From Microbacteriaceae bacterium (GTDB lineage Bacteria > Actinomycetota > Actinomycetes > Actinomycetales > Microbacteriaceae): 64,000 bases of DNA. Position numbers and translations under genes: made by a program. The notes beneath the pieces were generated by a model. The model saw only the letters and a list, made by a program, of their open reading frames with translations. It was not told the DNA's origin and did not search any database. Position 1 is the stretch's first letter. Every line of letters begins with the position of its first letter. Below are positions 27,775-35,762 of this stretch, in pieces. The stretch is from positions 1-64,000 of the forward strand of contig JAPSJW010000001.1 in assembly GCA_031177985.1 (NCBI GenBank), written 5' to 3'.

Positions 27775-28620
27775 TCAGACGTCCCTCCTGCGGAGGACGA
27801 CGGCGCCGATCGCGAGGGAGAGCGCGGCCCAGCCGGCGACGACGGCCGCCGCGATGCCAGGGGCGAGGTCGGCGCCTCGAGGAGCCTCGGCTCCCGCCGG
27901 CAGCTCGGCCGGGATGCTCGACATCGCCGAGCCGGCGCTCGAGAGCAGGTACGGCGTCACGTCGACCATCCAATCGATCGACATGCTCAGCAGCGCGACG
28001 ATCGTCGGAAGCACGAGCAGGATGCCGAGGGCGATCGAGATGGACCCCGCCGAGTTGCGCACCGCCGCGGCGATGCCCAGCGCGAAGACCGCGACGAGAC
28101 CGAGGTAGGCCGCACCGCCGAGGAGGGCGAGCGCGAGCGGTCCGTCCAGGGGCGAGGAGACGCCCTGGCCGTCGAGGATGCCGTAGGTCGCGGCCCAGCT
28201 GCCGAAGCCGGTCAGGGCGCCGACCACGGTCACGGCGAGGAACAGCACCACTGCCTTCGCCCAGAGCACCGGCAGGCGGCGCGGCACCGCGGCGAAGGTG
28301 GAGCGCACCATTCCCGTCGAGTACTCCCCGCCGAGGCTGAGCGCACCGAGCACGGCGGCGATGAGTTGTCCGAAACTGAACCCGATGGTCGCGACGGTGA
28401 GCGCGACCTGCTGGGTCGAGGCGCCATCCATCTCGGCTTCGGCGAGCCCGAAGGTGCTCGCCATGAGCAGCGAGATGCCGAGACCCAGCACGACGATGAG
28501 GGCGAGCGACCATGCCGTCGAGCGCAGGCTCGTCAGCTTGATCCACTCGGAGCGCAGGACGCGCGGGAAGGTGACGCGGCCGCCGGTCGGCAGCGTGCGG
28601 GGGGCGGTGAGCGTGGTCAT
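27775..28620 (-). CDS. ABC transporter permease
   Basis: The 281-residue membrane subunit starts at an ATG that overlaps the ATPase stop by ATGA. About six membrane helices follow a cytosolic segment FPRVLRSEWIKLTSLRSTAW, typical of ABC-2-type permeases of the BcrAB/NatB kind. The C-terminal loop is Ala/Pro-rich. With the ATPase gene it forms a complete exporter half-set that probably works as a dimer. Confidence 0.88.
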   Translation of the reverse strand: MTTLTAPRTLPTGGRVTFPRVLRSEWIKLTSLRSTAWSLALIVVLGLGISLLMASTFGLAEAEMDGASTQQVALTVATIGFSFGQLIAAVLGALSLGGEYSTGMVRSTFAAVPRRLPVLWAKAVVLFLAVTVVGALTGFGSWAATYGILDGQGVSSPLDGPLALALLGGAAYLGLVAVFALGIAAAVRNSAGSISIALGILLVLPTIVALLSMSIDWMVDVTPYLLSSAGSAMSSIPAELPAGAEAPRGADLAPGIAAAVVAGWAALSLAIGAVVLRRRDV

Positions 28621-29537
28621 CGGGAGACCTCCTCCAGATCGGAACGGTACTCGACCTCGTCGGTCGTGAGGGTGAGGTAGGCGTCTTCGAGCGATCCGCT
28701 GAGCGGGGTGAGCTCGTGCAGCACGACGCCCGCGGCGGCAGCGGCCTCGCCGATGCGCTCGGGAGTCGATCCGCTGACCTGCGCGGCACCGTCGCCAAGC
28801 GCCGTGACGGCGATCTCGGGCGACGCGAGCACGGAGGCGAGGCGGTCGAGGTGGGGGCTGCGCACCCGGACGGCGGAGCCGTTCGCGCGGGTGATGACCT
28901 CGTCGACGGGAGCGTCGGCGAGCACACGTCCGCGGCCGAGCACGATGAGGTGGTCGGCGGTCTGCGCCATCTCGGTCATGAGGTGCGACGAGAGCAGCAC
29001 GGTGCGTCCCTCGGAGGCGAGACGGCGCAGCAGCAGCCGCATCCATCGCACGCCCTCCGGGTCGAGGCCGTTGACCGGCTCGTCGAGGATGACGACGCCC
29101 GGGTCGCCGAGCAGCGCGGCGGCGATGCCGAGGCGCTGCCCCATGCCGAGCGAGAAGCCGCCGACCCGCTTCGAGGCGACCGACTCGAGGCCGGCCAGGC
29201 CGATGACCTCGTCGACCCGCTTGGTGGGGATGCGGTGGGTCGCTGCGAGCGCGAGCAGGTGCTTGCGCGCGGTGCGGCCGGTGTGCACGCCCTTCGCGTC
29301 GAGCAGCACGCCCACCTCGTGGAGCGGTGCCCGCAGGTCGCGGTAGTCGGCTCCCTCGACGGTGACGCGTCCGCTCGTCGGTCGGTCGAGGCCGACGATC
29401 ATGCGCATGGTGGTCGATTTACCGGCGCCGTTCGGGCCGAGGAAGCCCGTGACCTTGCCGGGCTGCACGGTGAAACGGATGTTGTCGACGGCCGTCTTGG
29501 AGCCGTATCGCTTGGTGAGTCCCTCCGCTTCGATCAC
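28617..29537 (-). CDS. ABC transporter ATP-binding protein
   Basis: The 306-residue protein shows Walker A GPNGAGKST, the signature FSLGMGQRLGIA and Walker B VVILDEPVNGLD, then a C-terminal extension of about 90 residues typical of BcrA/DrrA-type exporters. I prefer the GTG at 29537 because GGAAGGGG lies 6 nt upstream and the frame starts right at IEAEGLTKRYG. A start at 29570 would add 11 residues. It is the first gene of a four-gene exporter/two-component operon. Confidence 0.93.
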   Translation of the reverse strand: MIEAEGLTKRYGSKTAVDNIRFTVQPGKVTGFLGPNGAGKSTTMRMIVGLDRPTSGRVTVEGADYRDLRAPLHEVGVLLDAKGVHTGRTARKHLLALAATHRIPTKRVDEVIGLAGLESVASKRVGGFSLGMGQRLGIAAALLGDPGVVILDEPVNGLDPEGVRWMRLLLRRLASEGRTVLLSSHLMTEMAQTADHLIVLGRGRVLADAPVDEVITRANGSAVRVRSPHLDRLASVLASPEIAVTALGDGAAQVSGSTPERIGEAAAAAGVVLHELTPLSGSLEDAYLTLTTDEVEYRSDLEEVSR

Positions 29538-29648
29538 GGGGCACCCCTTCCTGTCGTGGTGTACCCCCACGGTAGGGAGAGGGGTGCTCGGCCCGCGTCC
29601 GCCTTGGGGAGCGAATCATCGTCACGATGTGGCACCTGGGTACTAGGC

Positions 29649-29723
29649 GACGAATCGGCGGATCGTCCGCCATGCGGCACGACGTGGCGCCGCATCGTTG
29701 ACCAATCGCCGATTCGTCACCGG
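29649..29723. repeat. Intergenic repeat copy 2 with an extra half-palindrome
   Basis: The 28-nt core at 29696-29723 has arms TTGACCAATC/GATTCGTCA around a GCC loop and differs from the copy at 25083-25110 at three positions only. A GACGAATCGGCG segment at 29649-29660 is the exact complement of CGCCGATTCGTC at 29707-29718, so a larger stem enclosing about 45 nt can also form. The gap lies between the start of the ABC operon and the end of cysE on the same strand. Confidence 0.65.
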
Positions 29724-29744
29724 AAGGGGCCGCGGCGCGAGCGC

Positions 29745-30281
29745 CTAGATCTGCCAGTCGGCGGCCGAGGTGCGGGCCTGCGCCCGGGCCACCGCGGGCA
29801 CTCCCACGAGGAGCGACTTCGGGGGCGCGTCGCGCACCACGACCGCTCCGGCGCCGACGATGCTGTCGTCCCCGATCGTGATGGGGCCGAGCAGCGTCGC
29901 TCCCGCTCCGATGACGACCCGGTCGCCGACGGTCGGATGCCTCTTGACGTGCTGCAGCGACGTGCCGCCGAGAGTCACCCCGTGGTACATCATCACGTCG
30001 TCGCCCACGATGGCGGTCTCGCCGATGACGACACCCATGCCGTGGTCGATGAAGAACCGGCGCCCGATCTGCGCCCCGGGGTGGATCTCCACTCCGAACA
30101 GGAAGCGCGCGAGCTGCGAGACGAGCCGCGCCGCCAGATACACACGGATGCGCCACAGCCGGTGCGCGAACCGGTACCACCAGATGGCGTGGAGGCCCGA
30201 GTAGAGCAGCCACACCTCGAACGCACTGCGCGCCGCCGGGTCACGGCGGCGCGCAGTGGCGATGTCCTCGCGAATGCTCAA
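29745..30281 (-). CDS. cysE: Serine O-acetyltransferase, EpsC/short type
   Basis: The enzyme makes O-acetylserine for cysteine synthesis. At 178 residues it lacks the long helical N-terminal domain of E. coli CysE. The left-handed beta-helix repeats are visible ([34 protein letters not shown]), including the catalytic His of DHGMG and the loop [10 protein letters not shown]. It starts with TTG at 30281, one base past the cysK stop, so translational coupling is likely. The C-terminus ends in Ile, as needed to bind CysK in the cysteine synthase complex. Confidence 0.93.
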   Translation of the reverse strand: MSIREDIATARRRDPAARSAFEVWLLYSGLHAIWWYRFAHRLWRIRVYLAARLVSQLARFLFGVEIHPGAQIGRRFFIDHGMGVVIGETAIVGDDVMMYHGVTLGGTSLQHVKRHPTVGDRVVIGAGATLLGPITIGDDSIVGAGAVVVRDAPPKSLLVGVPAVARAQARTSAADWQI

Positions 30282-30282
30282 C

Positions 30283-31218
30283 TCAGTCGGTGAGGTCCTC
30301 GTAGAGGACGGTCGAGAGGTAGCGCTCGCCGTAGCTCGCCACGATGACGACGATCGTCTTGCCGGCGTTCTCGGGGCGCTTCGCGAGCTCGACGGCGGCG
30401 TGCACGGTGGCGCCGGACGAGATCCCCGCGAGGATGCCCTCCTCGGCGGCGAGGCGGCGGGCCATCGCGACCGACTGGGCGATGTTCACGTCGATGACCT
30501 CGTCGTAGACCTCGCGGTCGAGGATGGCGGGCACGAAGTTCGCGCCGATCCCCTGGATCTTGTGCGGGCCGGGCTGGCCGCCGTTGAGGATCGGCGACTC
30601 CTCCGGCTCGACGGCGACGACCTGCAGGCCGGGCTTCTGCTCCTTGAGGTAGCCGCCCGCACCGGTGATGGTGCCGCCGGTGCCGATGCCCGAGACGAAC
30701 ACGTCGACGGCACCGTCGGTGTCCTCCCAGACCTCGGGGCCAGTCGTCGTGCGGTGGATCGCCGGGTTGGCCTCGTTCTCGAACTGCTTGGCGAGGATCG
30801 CGCCGGGGGTGCTCTCGACGATCTCGTTCGCCTTCTCGACGGCGCCGCGCATGCCCTCGCTGCCGGGGGTGAGCACGAGCTCCGCGCCGTACGCGCGCAG
30901 CAGCATCCGTCGCTCCTTGCTCATCGTCTCGGGCATGGTCAGCACGACCTTGTAGCCGCGAGCCGCGCCGACCATCGCGAGCGCGATGCCGGTGTTGCCG
31001 CTCGTGCCCTCGACGATCGTGCCGCCCGGCTGCAGCGCCCCGGCCTTCTCGGCGGCGTCGATGATCGCGATGCCGATGCGGTCCTTGACCGACGACGACG
31101 GGTTGTAGAACTCGAGCTTGGCGAGCACGGTCGCCTGCGCACCGTCGGTCACGCGGTTGAGCTTCACGAGCGGGGTGCGGCCGAAGGCCTCGGTGATGGA
31201 CGAGTGAATGCGGGCCAC
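30283..31218 (-). CDS. cysK: Cysteine synthase A (O-acetylserine sulfhydrylase)
   Basis: CysK makes cysteine from O-acetylserine and sulfide with PLP. The 311-residue protein contains the PLP-lysine motif [10 protein letters not shown], the asparagine loop [12 protein letters not shown] and the phosphate-binding [10 protein letters not shown]. The start is GTG at 31218 with GGAGG upstream. cysE follows immediately, so the operon is complete for the acetylserine route. Confidence 0.96.
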   Translation of the reverse strand: MARIHSSITEAFGRTPLVKLNRVTDGAQATVLAKLEFYNPSSSVKDRIGIAIIDAAEKAGALQPGGTIVEGTSGNTGIALAMVGAARGYKVVLTMPETMSKERRMLLRAYGAELVLTPGSEGMRGAVEKANEIVESTPGAILAKQFENEANPAIHRTTTGPEVWEDTDGAVDVFVSGIGTGGTITGAGGYLKEQKPGLQVVAVEPEESPILNGGQPGPHKIQGIGANFVPAILDREVYDEVIDVNIAQSVAMARRLAAEEGILAGISSGATVHAAVELAKRPENAGKTIVVIVASYGERYLSTVLYEDLTD

Positions 31219-31288
31219 GGGAATGCCTCCGGAGGAAAGTGATGCGGTTGCATACAGAGTAGGACTTCTGCAGCGCGAGCTCGCTGTG

Positions 31289-32002
31289 TTACGGCGTCAG
31301 CTCATCCCGCAGCAGGACCTCCCCGGAGTCCTCGGCTCGCACCTCGACCGCCGCGATCTGCTGCAGGTCGACGCGGGTCGACGCGGTGAGCTCGACGTGG
31401 TCGCCGCCGCCCGCCTGCCAGGTCGCCACCGGGCTCTCGCCTCCCGCGCGATCGACCACCCAGAGGGCGTACCGCACCGGCCCCGCCGGGTAGTACCCCT
31501 CGTCGTCCTGCTCGTCGCTCTCGTACTCGCACCGCATGTCGATGCTGGTGCCCCAGTTCTCGGGGTGCAGCTCCACGAACGCGACGATGCCCCCTGCGGC
31601 TGCCGCCTGCAGCTGCAGATCGACGGATGCCGTCTCGCCGAGTGCGGACGTGACGAGAGGCACGCTCACCGCGAGCGCCGCGGCCCCGACCGCCGCAGCC
31701 GTGAGCACCGTGGCGACGGTGCGGCGTCGGCGACGGCGCGAGCGCGCCTCCTCGATCCGGGCGATGAGGTCGGCGGGCGGACGGAAGTCGCTCGCCTCCT
31801 CGGGGCTCTGCTCGAGAAGGGCGATCGCCTCCCCCGGCTCGACCTTGGCGAGCAGTCCCGGCAGCCCCGCGAACTCGGCGACCTGCTCTGTGCAGGCCTC
31901 GCATCCGTTCAGGTGCTGCTCGAACTCGCGGCGTTCGCCTGGCGGCAGCGACCCGAGCACGTAGGCCGCGGCCCACTGCTCGTAGTTCTCGTGCTTCGTC
32001 AC
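31289..32002 (-). CDS. Anti-sigma factor, RskA-like with zinc (ZAS) motif
   Basis: The 237-residue protein has an N-terminal cytosolic domain with the HxxxCxxC motif [12 protein letters not shown], typical of ZAS anti-sigma factors. A transmembrane helix ([20 protein letters not shown]) and an outer RskA-like beta-rich domain ([16 protein letters not shown]) follow. The GTG at 32002 overlaps the sigma stop by GTGA. It should sequester the upstream sigma factor at the membrane until a signal releases it, perhaps through regulated proteolysis. The signal is unknown. Confidence 0.9.
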   Translation of the reverse strand: MTKHENYEQWAAAYVLGSLPPGERREFEQHLNGCEACTEQVAEFAGLPGLLAKVEPGEAIALLEQSPEEASDFRPPADLIARIEEARSRRRRRRTVATVLTAAAVGAAALAVSVPLVTSALGETASVDLQLQAAAAGGIVAFVELHPENWGTSIDMRCEYESDEQDDEGYYPAGPVRYALWVVDRAGGESPVATWQAGGGDHVELTASTRVDLQQIAAVEVRAEDSGEVLLRDELTP

Positions 32003-32502
32003 CGCGTCACCCCTTTCTCCTGCAGGGCGAGGCGCAGCGCCTTGAGCCCGTAGTGCAGCCGCGACTTCACGGTGCCCTCGGGGATGCCGAGCTCTCGGGC
32101 GATCTCGGGAACGGTGCGTCCCGCGTAGTACGAGTGCACGAGCACCTCGCGGTGGTCGGCGGAGAGCTCGGCGAGGCTGTCGCGCATGACGATCGAGTCG
32201 AAGAGCGCGTCGGTGCGGTCGCGGCTGCGCTCGGGCACCTCGTCCGTGCCGAACTCGTACCGGGAGCGGGCGCTGCGCGCGTCGTCGATCACCAGATTGC
32301 GGGCGACCGTGTACATCCAGGCCCGAGGCCCGCCAGGCGAGGAGTCGAGGCTCTTCCACTTCGTCCACGCCCGCAGCAGGGTCTCCTGCACGATGTCGTC
32401 CGCCATGGAGCGGTCGCCGCAGAGGTGCAGAACGTAGCGCCACAGAGCCTGGGCGTGTTCGTCATGGAGCTCTTTGAGCATCCCCGACCTCTCGCGTGCC
32501 AC
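31999..32502 (-). CDS. ECF RNA polymerase sigma factor, SigK/SigL-like
   Basis: The 167-residue protein has sigma-2 (ADDIVQETLLRAWTKW) and sigma-4 (LSADHREVLVHSYYAGRTVPEI...GTVKSRLHYGL) regions and lacks sigma-3, as expected for ECF factors. I chose the GTG at 32502 because AGGAGG is 5 nt upstream; a GTG at 32508 would place the ribosome site too close. Its partner anti-sigma overlaps its 3' end. A possible autoregulatory promoter is listed separately. Confidence 0.9.
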   Translation of the reverse strand: MARERSGMLKELHDEHAQALWRYVLHLCGDRSMADDIVQETLLRAWTKWKSLDSSPGGPRAWMYTVARNLVIDDARSARSRYEFGTDEVPERSRDRTDALFDSIVMRDSLAELSADHREVLVHSYYAGRTVPEIARELGIPEGTVKSRLHYGLKALRLALQEKGVTR

Positions 32503-32518
32503 CTGCACCTCCTGCCCC

Positions 32519-32548
32519 TACGACGAAACGTGCGGCGCGATCGTTCAC
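32519..32548 (-). promoter_or_regulatory. Candidate ECF-type autoregulated promoter
   Basis: On the minus strand TGAAC (32543-32547) is followed, after a 17-nt spacer, by CGTCGTA (32519-32525). This matches the general ECF pattern of an AAC-containing -35 and a CGT-type -10. Transcription would start about 7 nt further, only just before the AGGAGG at 32508-32513. The assignment is by eye and is tentative, and the region overlaps the end of the upstream AAC(3) gene. Confidence 0.35.
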
Positions 32549-33360
32549 GACGGGTTCGCGCCCGACGCCCACCGTTCGATCCACCGCACAGCGTGCGCGG
32601 TCATCCCCGCAGCGTCGACGAGGTGCGTGCGGGCGGAACCCACCGCACCGATGCTGCCCGCCCCTGTGACCAGGTAGTCCTTGACGATGATCCGGAAGAA
32701 ATCCTCGGGCAGGCCGTCGAGCACCGGGTCGGAGGTGTCGAACTCCTCGACCCACCGCCATACGGTGCCGCCTTCGTCCGCGGCGAGGGGGTACTCGATG
32801 CGCGCCCGCCTCTTGCCCGGCACGTCGGCGAGGTGCTCGGCGTGGTGCAGCAGCGTCATGGTGTCGAGGGGAGCGCCGACCATGAGCACCCGGCCGCCCA
32901 CGTCGACGAGGCGCGCGAGCGGCGAACCCTCCCCGTACCCGAAGTCGAGCGGATGATCGCGCGTCAGCTCGTCGGCCCTGGCACCGAGTGCCGCGATGCA
33001 GGCGCCGGGGTTGCCGCTCCTCCGCACGCCGAGCCGGGTGCCGATGGTCGACGCGAGGATGCCGTGCGAGCGCGACGCTCGTGAGGTCGCGGGATCGAAC
33101 GGGGGGACGTGCTCCCGCAGGTCGGCGCGCACCGCGCCGCGGTCGTCCCACACGTCGGCACCGAGCTCCCAGTCCTGGTAGCTCAGGATCGTTCCGCCGG
33201 CGCCGACGACGTCGAGCAGCGCGTCGACGAAGGCGTCAGGGCCGCCGACGACCGTTCCGACGGCGCTGAAGGCGGCGTGCACCATGACGGTGTCGCCGCC
33301 TGCCACGCCGAGCCGCCTGAGGTCGGCGGCGAGGCTCGTGCGGGTGTGCCAGTCGCTCAT
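32545..33360 (-). CDS. Aminoglycoside N(3)-acetyltransferase family protein
   Basis: The 271-residue protein carries the AAC(3) family landmarks: VHAAFSAVGTVVGG at the acetyl-CoA site, PPFDPATSR, VRRSGNPGACIAALG, GEGSPLARLVDVGG and LMVGAPLDTMTLLHHAEHLA. These resemble the AAC(3)-II/III/VI group in order and spacing. The family acetylates the 3-amino group of deoxystreptamine aminoglycosides, but many chromosomal members have other or weak substrates. The ATG overlaps the response-regulator stop by ATGA. The two-component genes upstream suggest induced expression. The resistance phenotype is an inference. Confidence 0.88.
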   Translation of the reverse strand: MSDWHTRTSLAADLRRLGVAGGDTVMVHAAFSAVGTVVGGPDAFVDALLDVVGAGGTILSYQDWELGADVWDDRGAVRADLREHVPPFDPATSRASRSHGILASTIGTRLGVRRSGNPGACIAALGARADELTRDHPLDFGYGEGSPLARLVDVGGRVLMVGAPLDTMTLLHHAEHLADVPGKRRARIEYPLAADEGGTVWRWVEEFDTSDPVLDGLPEDFFRIIVKDYLVTGAGSIGAVGSARTHLVDAAGMTAHAVRWIERWASGANPS

Positions 33361-34052
33361 GATTCCTCCCGAGGAGCCTCTCCCCCGACCGAGACGATGT
33401 CGTTCTCGTAGGCCAGGATGACCAGCTGCGATCGATCCCTCGCGTGAAGTTTCGCGAGCAGCCGGCTGACGTAGGTGCGCGCCGTCGACGGCGACAGGTG
33501 GAGCGCCGCGGCGAGCTCCTCGTTCGAGTCGCCGAGGGCCACCCGGCGCAGCACCGCGCGCTCGCGCTCGGTCAGGGCCTGCACGCGGGGATCGGGAGCC
33601 GGCCGCCCGGGTTCCGCCGCGATCCGCTCCATCACGGCCCTGGCCACCGGCGGCGCCAGCAGATGCCCTCCGCTCGCGACGGTGCGGATGGCGGCCCTGA
33701 GGTCATCCGGCTCGAAATCCTTGAGCAGATAGCCGGCCGCGCCGCTGCGGATCGCCTCGAAGACCTCGTCGTCGCCGTCGAAGGTCGTCAGCACGAGCAC
33801 GCTCGTCCCGGCCAGGTCGGGATCCTGCACGATGCGACGGGTGGCTTCGAGCCCGTCCATGACCGGCATGCGGATGTCCATCAGCACGACGTCGGGCCTG
33901 TGCTGCCGCGTGAGGGAGAGCGCCTGCCGCCCGTTCTCCGCCTCGCCGACGATGTCGATGTCGGGCGCCATCCGCAGCAGCGTCGAGACCCCCGCGCGCA
34001 CGAGCGGCTGGTCGTCCGCGAGCACCAGCCGAATCCTCTCGCGGCCGCTCAT
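33357..34052 (-). CDS. LuxR/NarL-type response regulator
   Basis: The 231-residue protein has a receiver with phosphoacceptor Asp59 (VVLMDIRMPVMDG) and the conserved Lys of GYLLKDFEPDD. The C-terminal helix-turn-helix is LTERERAVLRRVALGDSNEE onward. The ATG at 34052 overlaps the kinase stop by ATGA, and the stop overlaps the AAC(3) start by ATGA, so the three genes are translated as one unit. Confidence 0.92.
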   Translation of the reverse strand: MSGRERIRLVLADDQPLVRAGVSTLLRMAPDIDIVGEAENGRQALSLTRQHRPDVVLMDIRMPVMDGLEATRRIVQDPDLAGTSVLVLTTFDGDDEVFEAIRSGAAGYLLKDFEPDDLRAAIRTVASGGHLLAPPVARAVMERIAAEPGRPAPDPRVQALTERERAVLRRVALGDSNEELAAALHLSPSTARTYVSRLLAKLHARDRSQLVILAYENDIVSVGGEAPREES

Positions 34053-35176
34053 GGCGCCTCCGACCAGGTCGCCGTCACCACGAACTCGTCGCCCCGTCGT
34101 GCGGCGCCGAACTCGCCGCCGAGCGCCTCGACGCGCTGCCGCATCGCCGGGATCCCGGTGCCGTCGGCGCCAGGATCCGTCGGAACGCCGTCGTTGACGA
34201 CGCGAAGGCGAACGCCCCCGTCGTCGGCCTGCGCCTGCACGGTGAGCCGGGTCGCCGAGGAGTGGCGCAGCGCGTTGCTCACAGCCTCCTGAGCCACCCG
34301 GTACGCAGCCGACGCGAGGCGCTCCGGAACGCCGTCCAGAGCCCACGCATGCTCGACGGCCACACCGCTCGAGCGCGCCGCGGCGAGGAGGCGACCGAGG
34401 TGCTCGGCGGACGCCGGAGCATCCGCCGAGGTCGCGGCGCGCAGCACGCCGACGGTCGCACGCAGCTCCCGCAGCAACCCGCTCGCCGCCCGCTTGACGT
34501 TCGCGATCGCCTCTCGGGCCTGCTCCTCGTCGGCCCCGATCGTCGCCTCCGCGACGTTGGCGTGGATCGAGACGAGGGTCAGCGAGTGCCCGATCGAGTC
34601 GTGCAGCTCGCCCGCCAGGGCCATCCGCTCCTCGCGCACGCGCCGCTCCGCGTGTAGCTCCCGCTCCCGCTCCTGCAGCGAGAGCACCCGCTGCTGCGCC
34701 TCCGCGGCCTCCCGCCGCAACCGCACCATGACGCCGAGCATGATCGCGCTCGCCATGAGCGCGAGGTGCGACACCAGCTCGTATCCGACGACGAAGCGAG
34801 GGTCGTCTCCCTCGGCGACCCTCGCAGCGACCGACACCACGACGAGTGCGCAGGCCGCGGTGGCGCCGAACAGGACGAATCCGCGTTCGGCGACGGAGAA
34901 CAGCGGCACCACGACGAGCAGCGAGAGCGGGATCGCCGGGTAGCCGATCGCGAAGTAGGCGACGACGCCGAGGATGGTGACGATCAGCACGGTGCGCGGG
35001 TAGCGCCGACGGGCGAACAGGAGCAGCCCGAGCCCCGCGGCCCACGCGTAGGCGACCACGTCGGGTCCGCGCGTGCCGCCCTGATCCGCGCTGATGATGA
35101 AGGCGAGGGATGCGGCGACGGCGGCCGCGAGCGCGGAGTCCACGAGGACCTCTCGGGGAACACGCTGGCGGCGCAT
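34049..35176 (-). CDS. Sensor histidine kinase, NarX/DesK-like
   Basis: The 375-residue kinase has about five to six N-terminal membrane helices (residues 12-155) and no large outer domain, so it probably senses in or near the membrane. HisKA_3 contains ALAGELHDSIGHSLTLVSIH; HATPase_c has the N box EAVSNALRHS and the G box DGTGIPAMRQRVEAL. It heads the kinase-regulator-acetyltransferase operon. The 130-nt upstream gap separates it from a divergent membrane-protein gene and contains a GTCGCC/GGCGAC hairpin. Confidence 0.9.
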   Translation of the reverse strand: MRRQRVPREVLVDSALAAAVAASLAFIISADQGGTRGPDVVAYAWAAGLGLLLFARRRYPRTVLIVTILGVVAYFAIGYPAIPLSLLVVVPLFSVAERGFVLFGATAACALVVVSVAARVAEGDDPRFVVGYELVSHLALMASAIMLGVMVRLRREAAEAQQRVLSLQERERELHAERRVREERMALAGELHDSIGHSLTLVSIHANVAEATIGADEEQAREAIANVKRAASGLLRELRATVGVLRAATSADAPASAEHLGRLLAAARSSGVAVEHAWALDGVPERLASAAYRVAQEAVSNALRHSSATRLTVQAQADDGGVRLRVVNDGVPTDPGADGTGIPAMRQRVEALGGEFGAARRGDEFVVTATWSEAP

Positions 35177-35306
35177 GCCGACAGGCTAGCCAACCGCTTC
35201 CCCCTTCGGAGTCGCCCCGAGGCGACCGACCATGTAGGCGTGAGGCGATCGGATCGACGCCTCGGCTCGGATTCCGGCCGGACGCGCTATCCGTACCGTC
35301 CAGGGC

Positions 35307-35762
35307 ATGACCGAATCGACTCCCCTCTCCACCGCGGCCAAGCGCCGCCCCCTCGGACTCCCGCTGATCGGCCTGGTCGGGCTCGCTCTGCTCGCGGTGC
35401 CTCGTGTCGTGCTGCATGACCTCCGCCTCGTCACCGAGGAGCATCCGCTGACCTGGCTGCTCGCACTCGGCCCCGTCGTCGTCTGGATCGCCGTCGCTGT
35501 GGCGAAGCGGGTGCCGCAGCCCTTCCTGACGCTGCTCGTCGTCGGGGCGATCTACGGCGTCTTCCTGATGCTCAGCCACCTGCTCCTGTGGGATCAGCTG
35601 TTCGGCGACCGGGTGCCCGATCTCGGCGGCCCCGCCGGCGAGATCGTCCCCCGCGTCGCCACCGCGTTCAGCAGCATCTTCACCGGCACTCTCGTCGGCG
35701 CCGTCGCCGGGCTCGCGGCCTGGGGCATCAGCGCCATTCTCAAGCGCCGTGCCGGCCAGTAG
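35307..35762 (+). CDS. Membrane protein, 151 aa, upstream of multicopper oxidase
   Basis: The protein has four hydrophobic helices: GLPLIGLVGLALLAV, LTWLLALGPVVVWIAVAV, PFLTLLVVGAIYGVFLMLSH and GTLVGAVAGLAAWGI. A short polar loop (GDRVPDLGGPAGEIV) lies between the third and fourth. No family is recognised. Its 3' end overlaps the start of the multicopper oxidase gene by 14 nt, so the two may be co-translated and functionally linked, for instance in copper handling at the membrane. Confidence 0.7.
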   Translation: MTESTPLSTAAKRRPLGLPLIGLVGLALLAVPRVVLHDLRLVTEEHPLTWLLALGPVVVWIAVAVAKRVPQPFLTLLVVGAIYGVFLMLSHLLLWDQLFGDRVPDLGGPAGEIVPRVATAFSSIFTGTLVGAVAGLAAWGISAILKRRAGQ

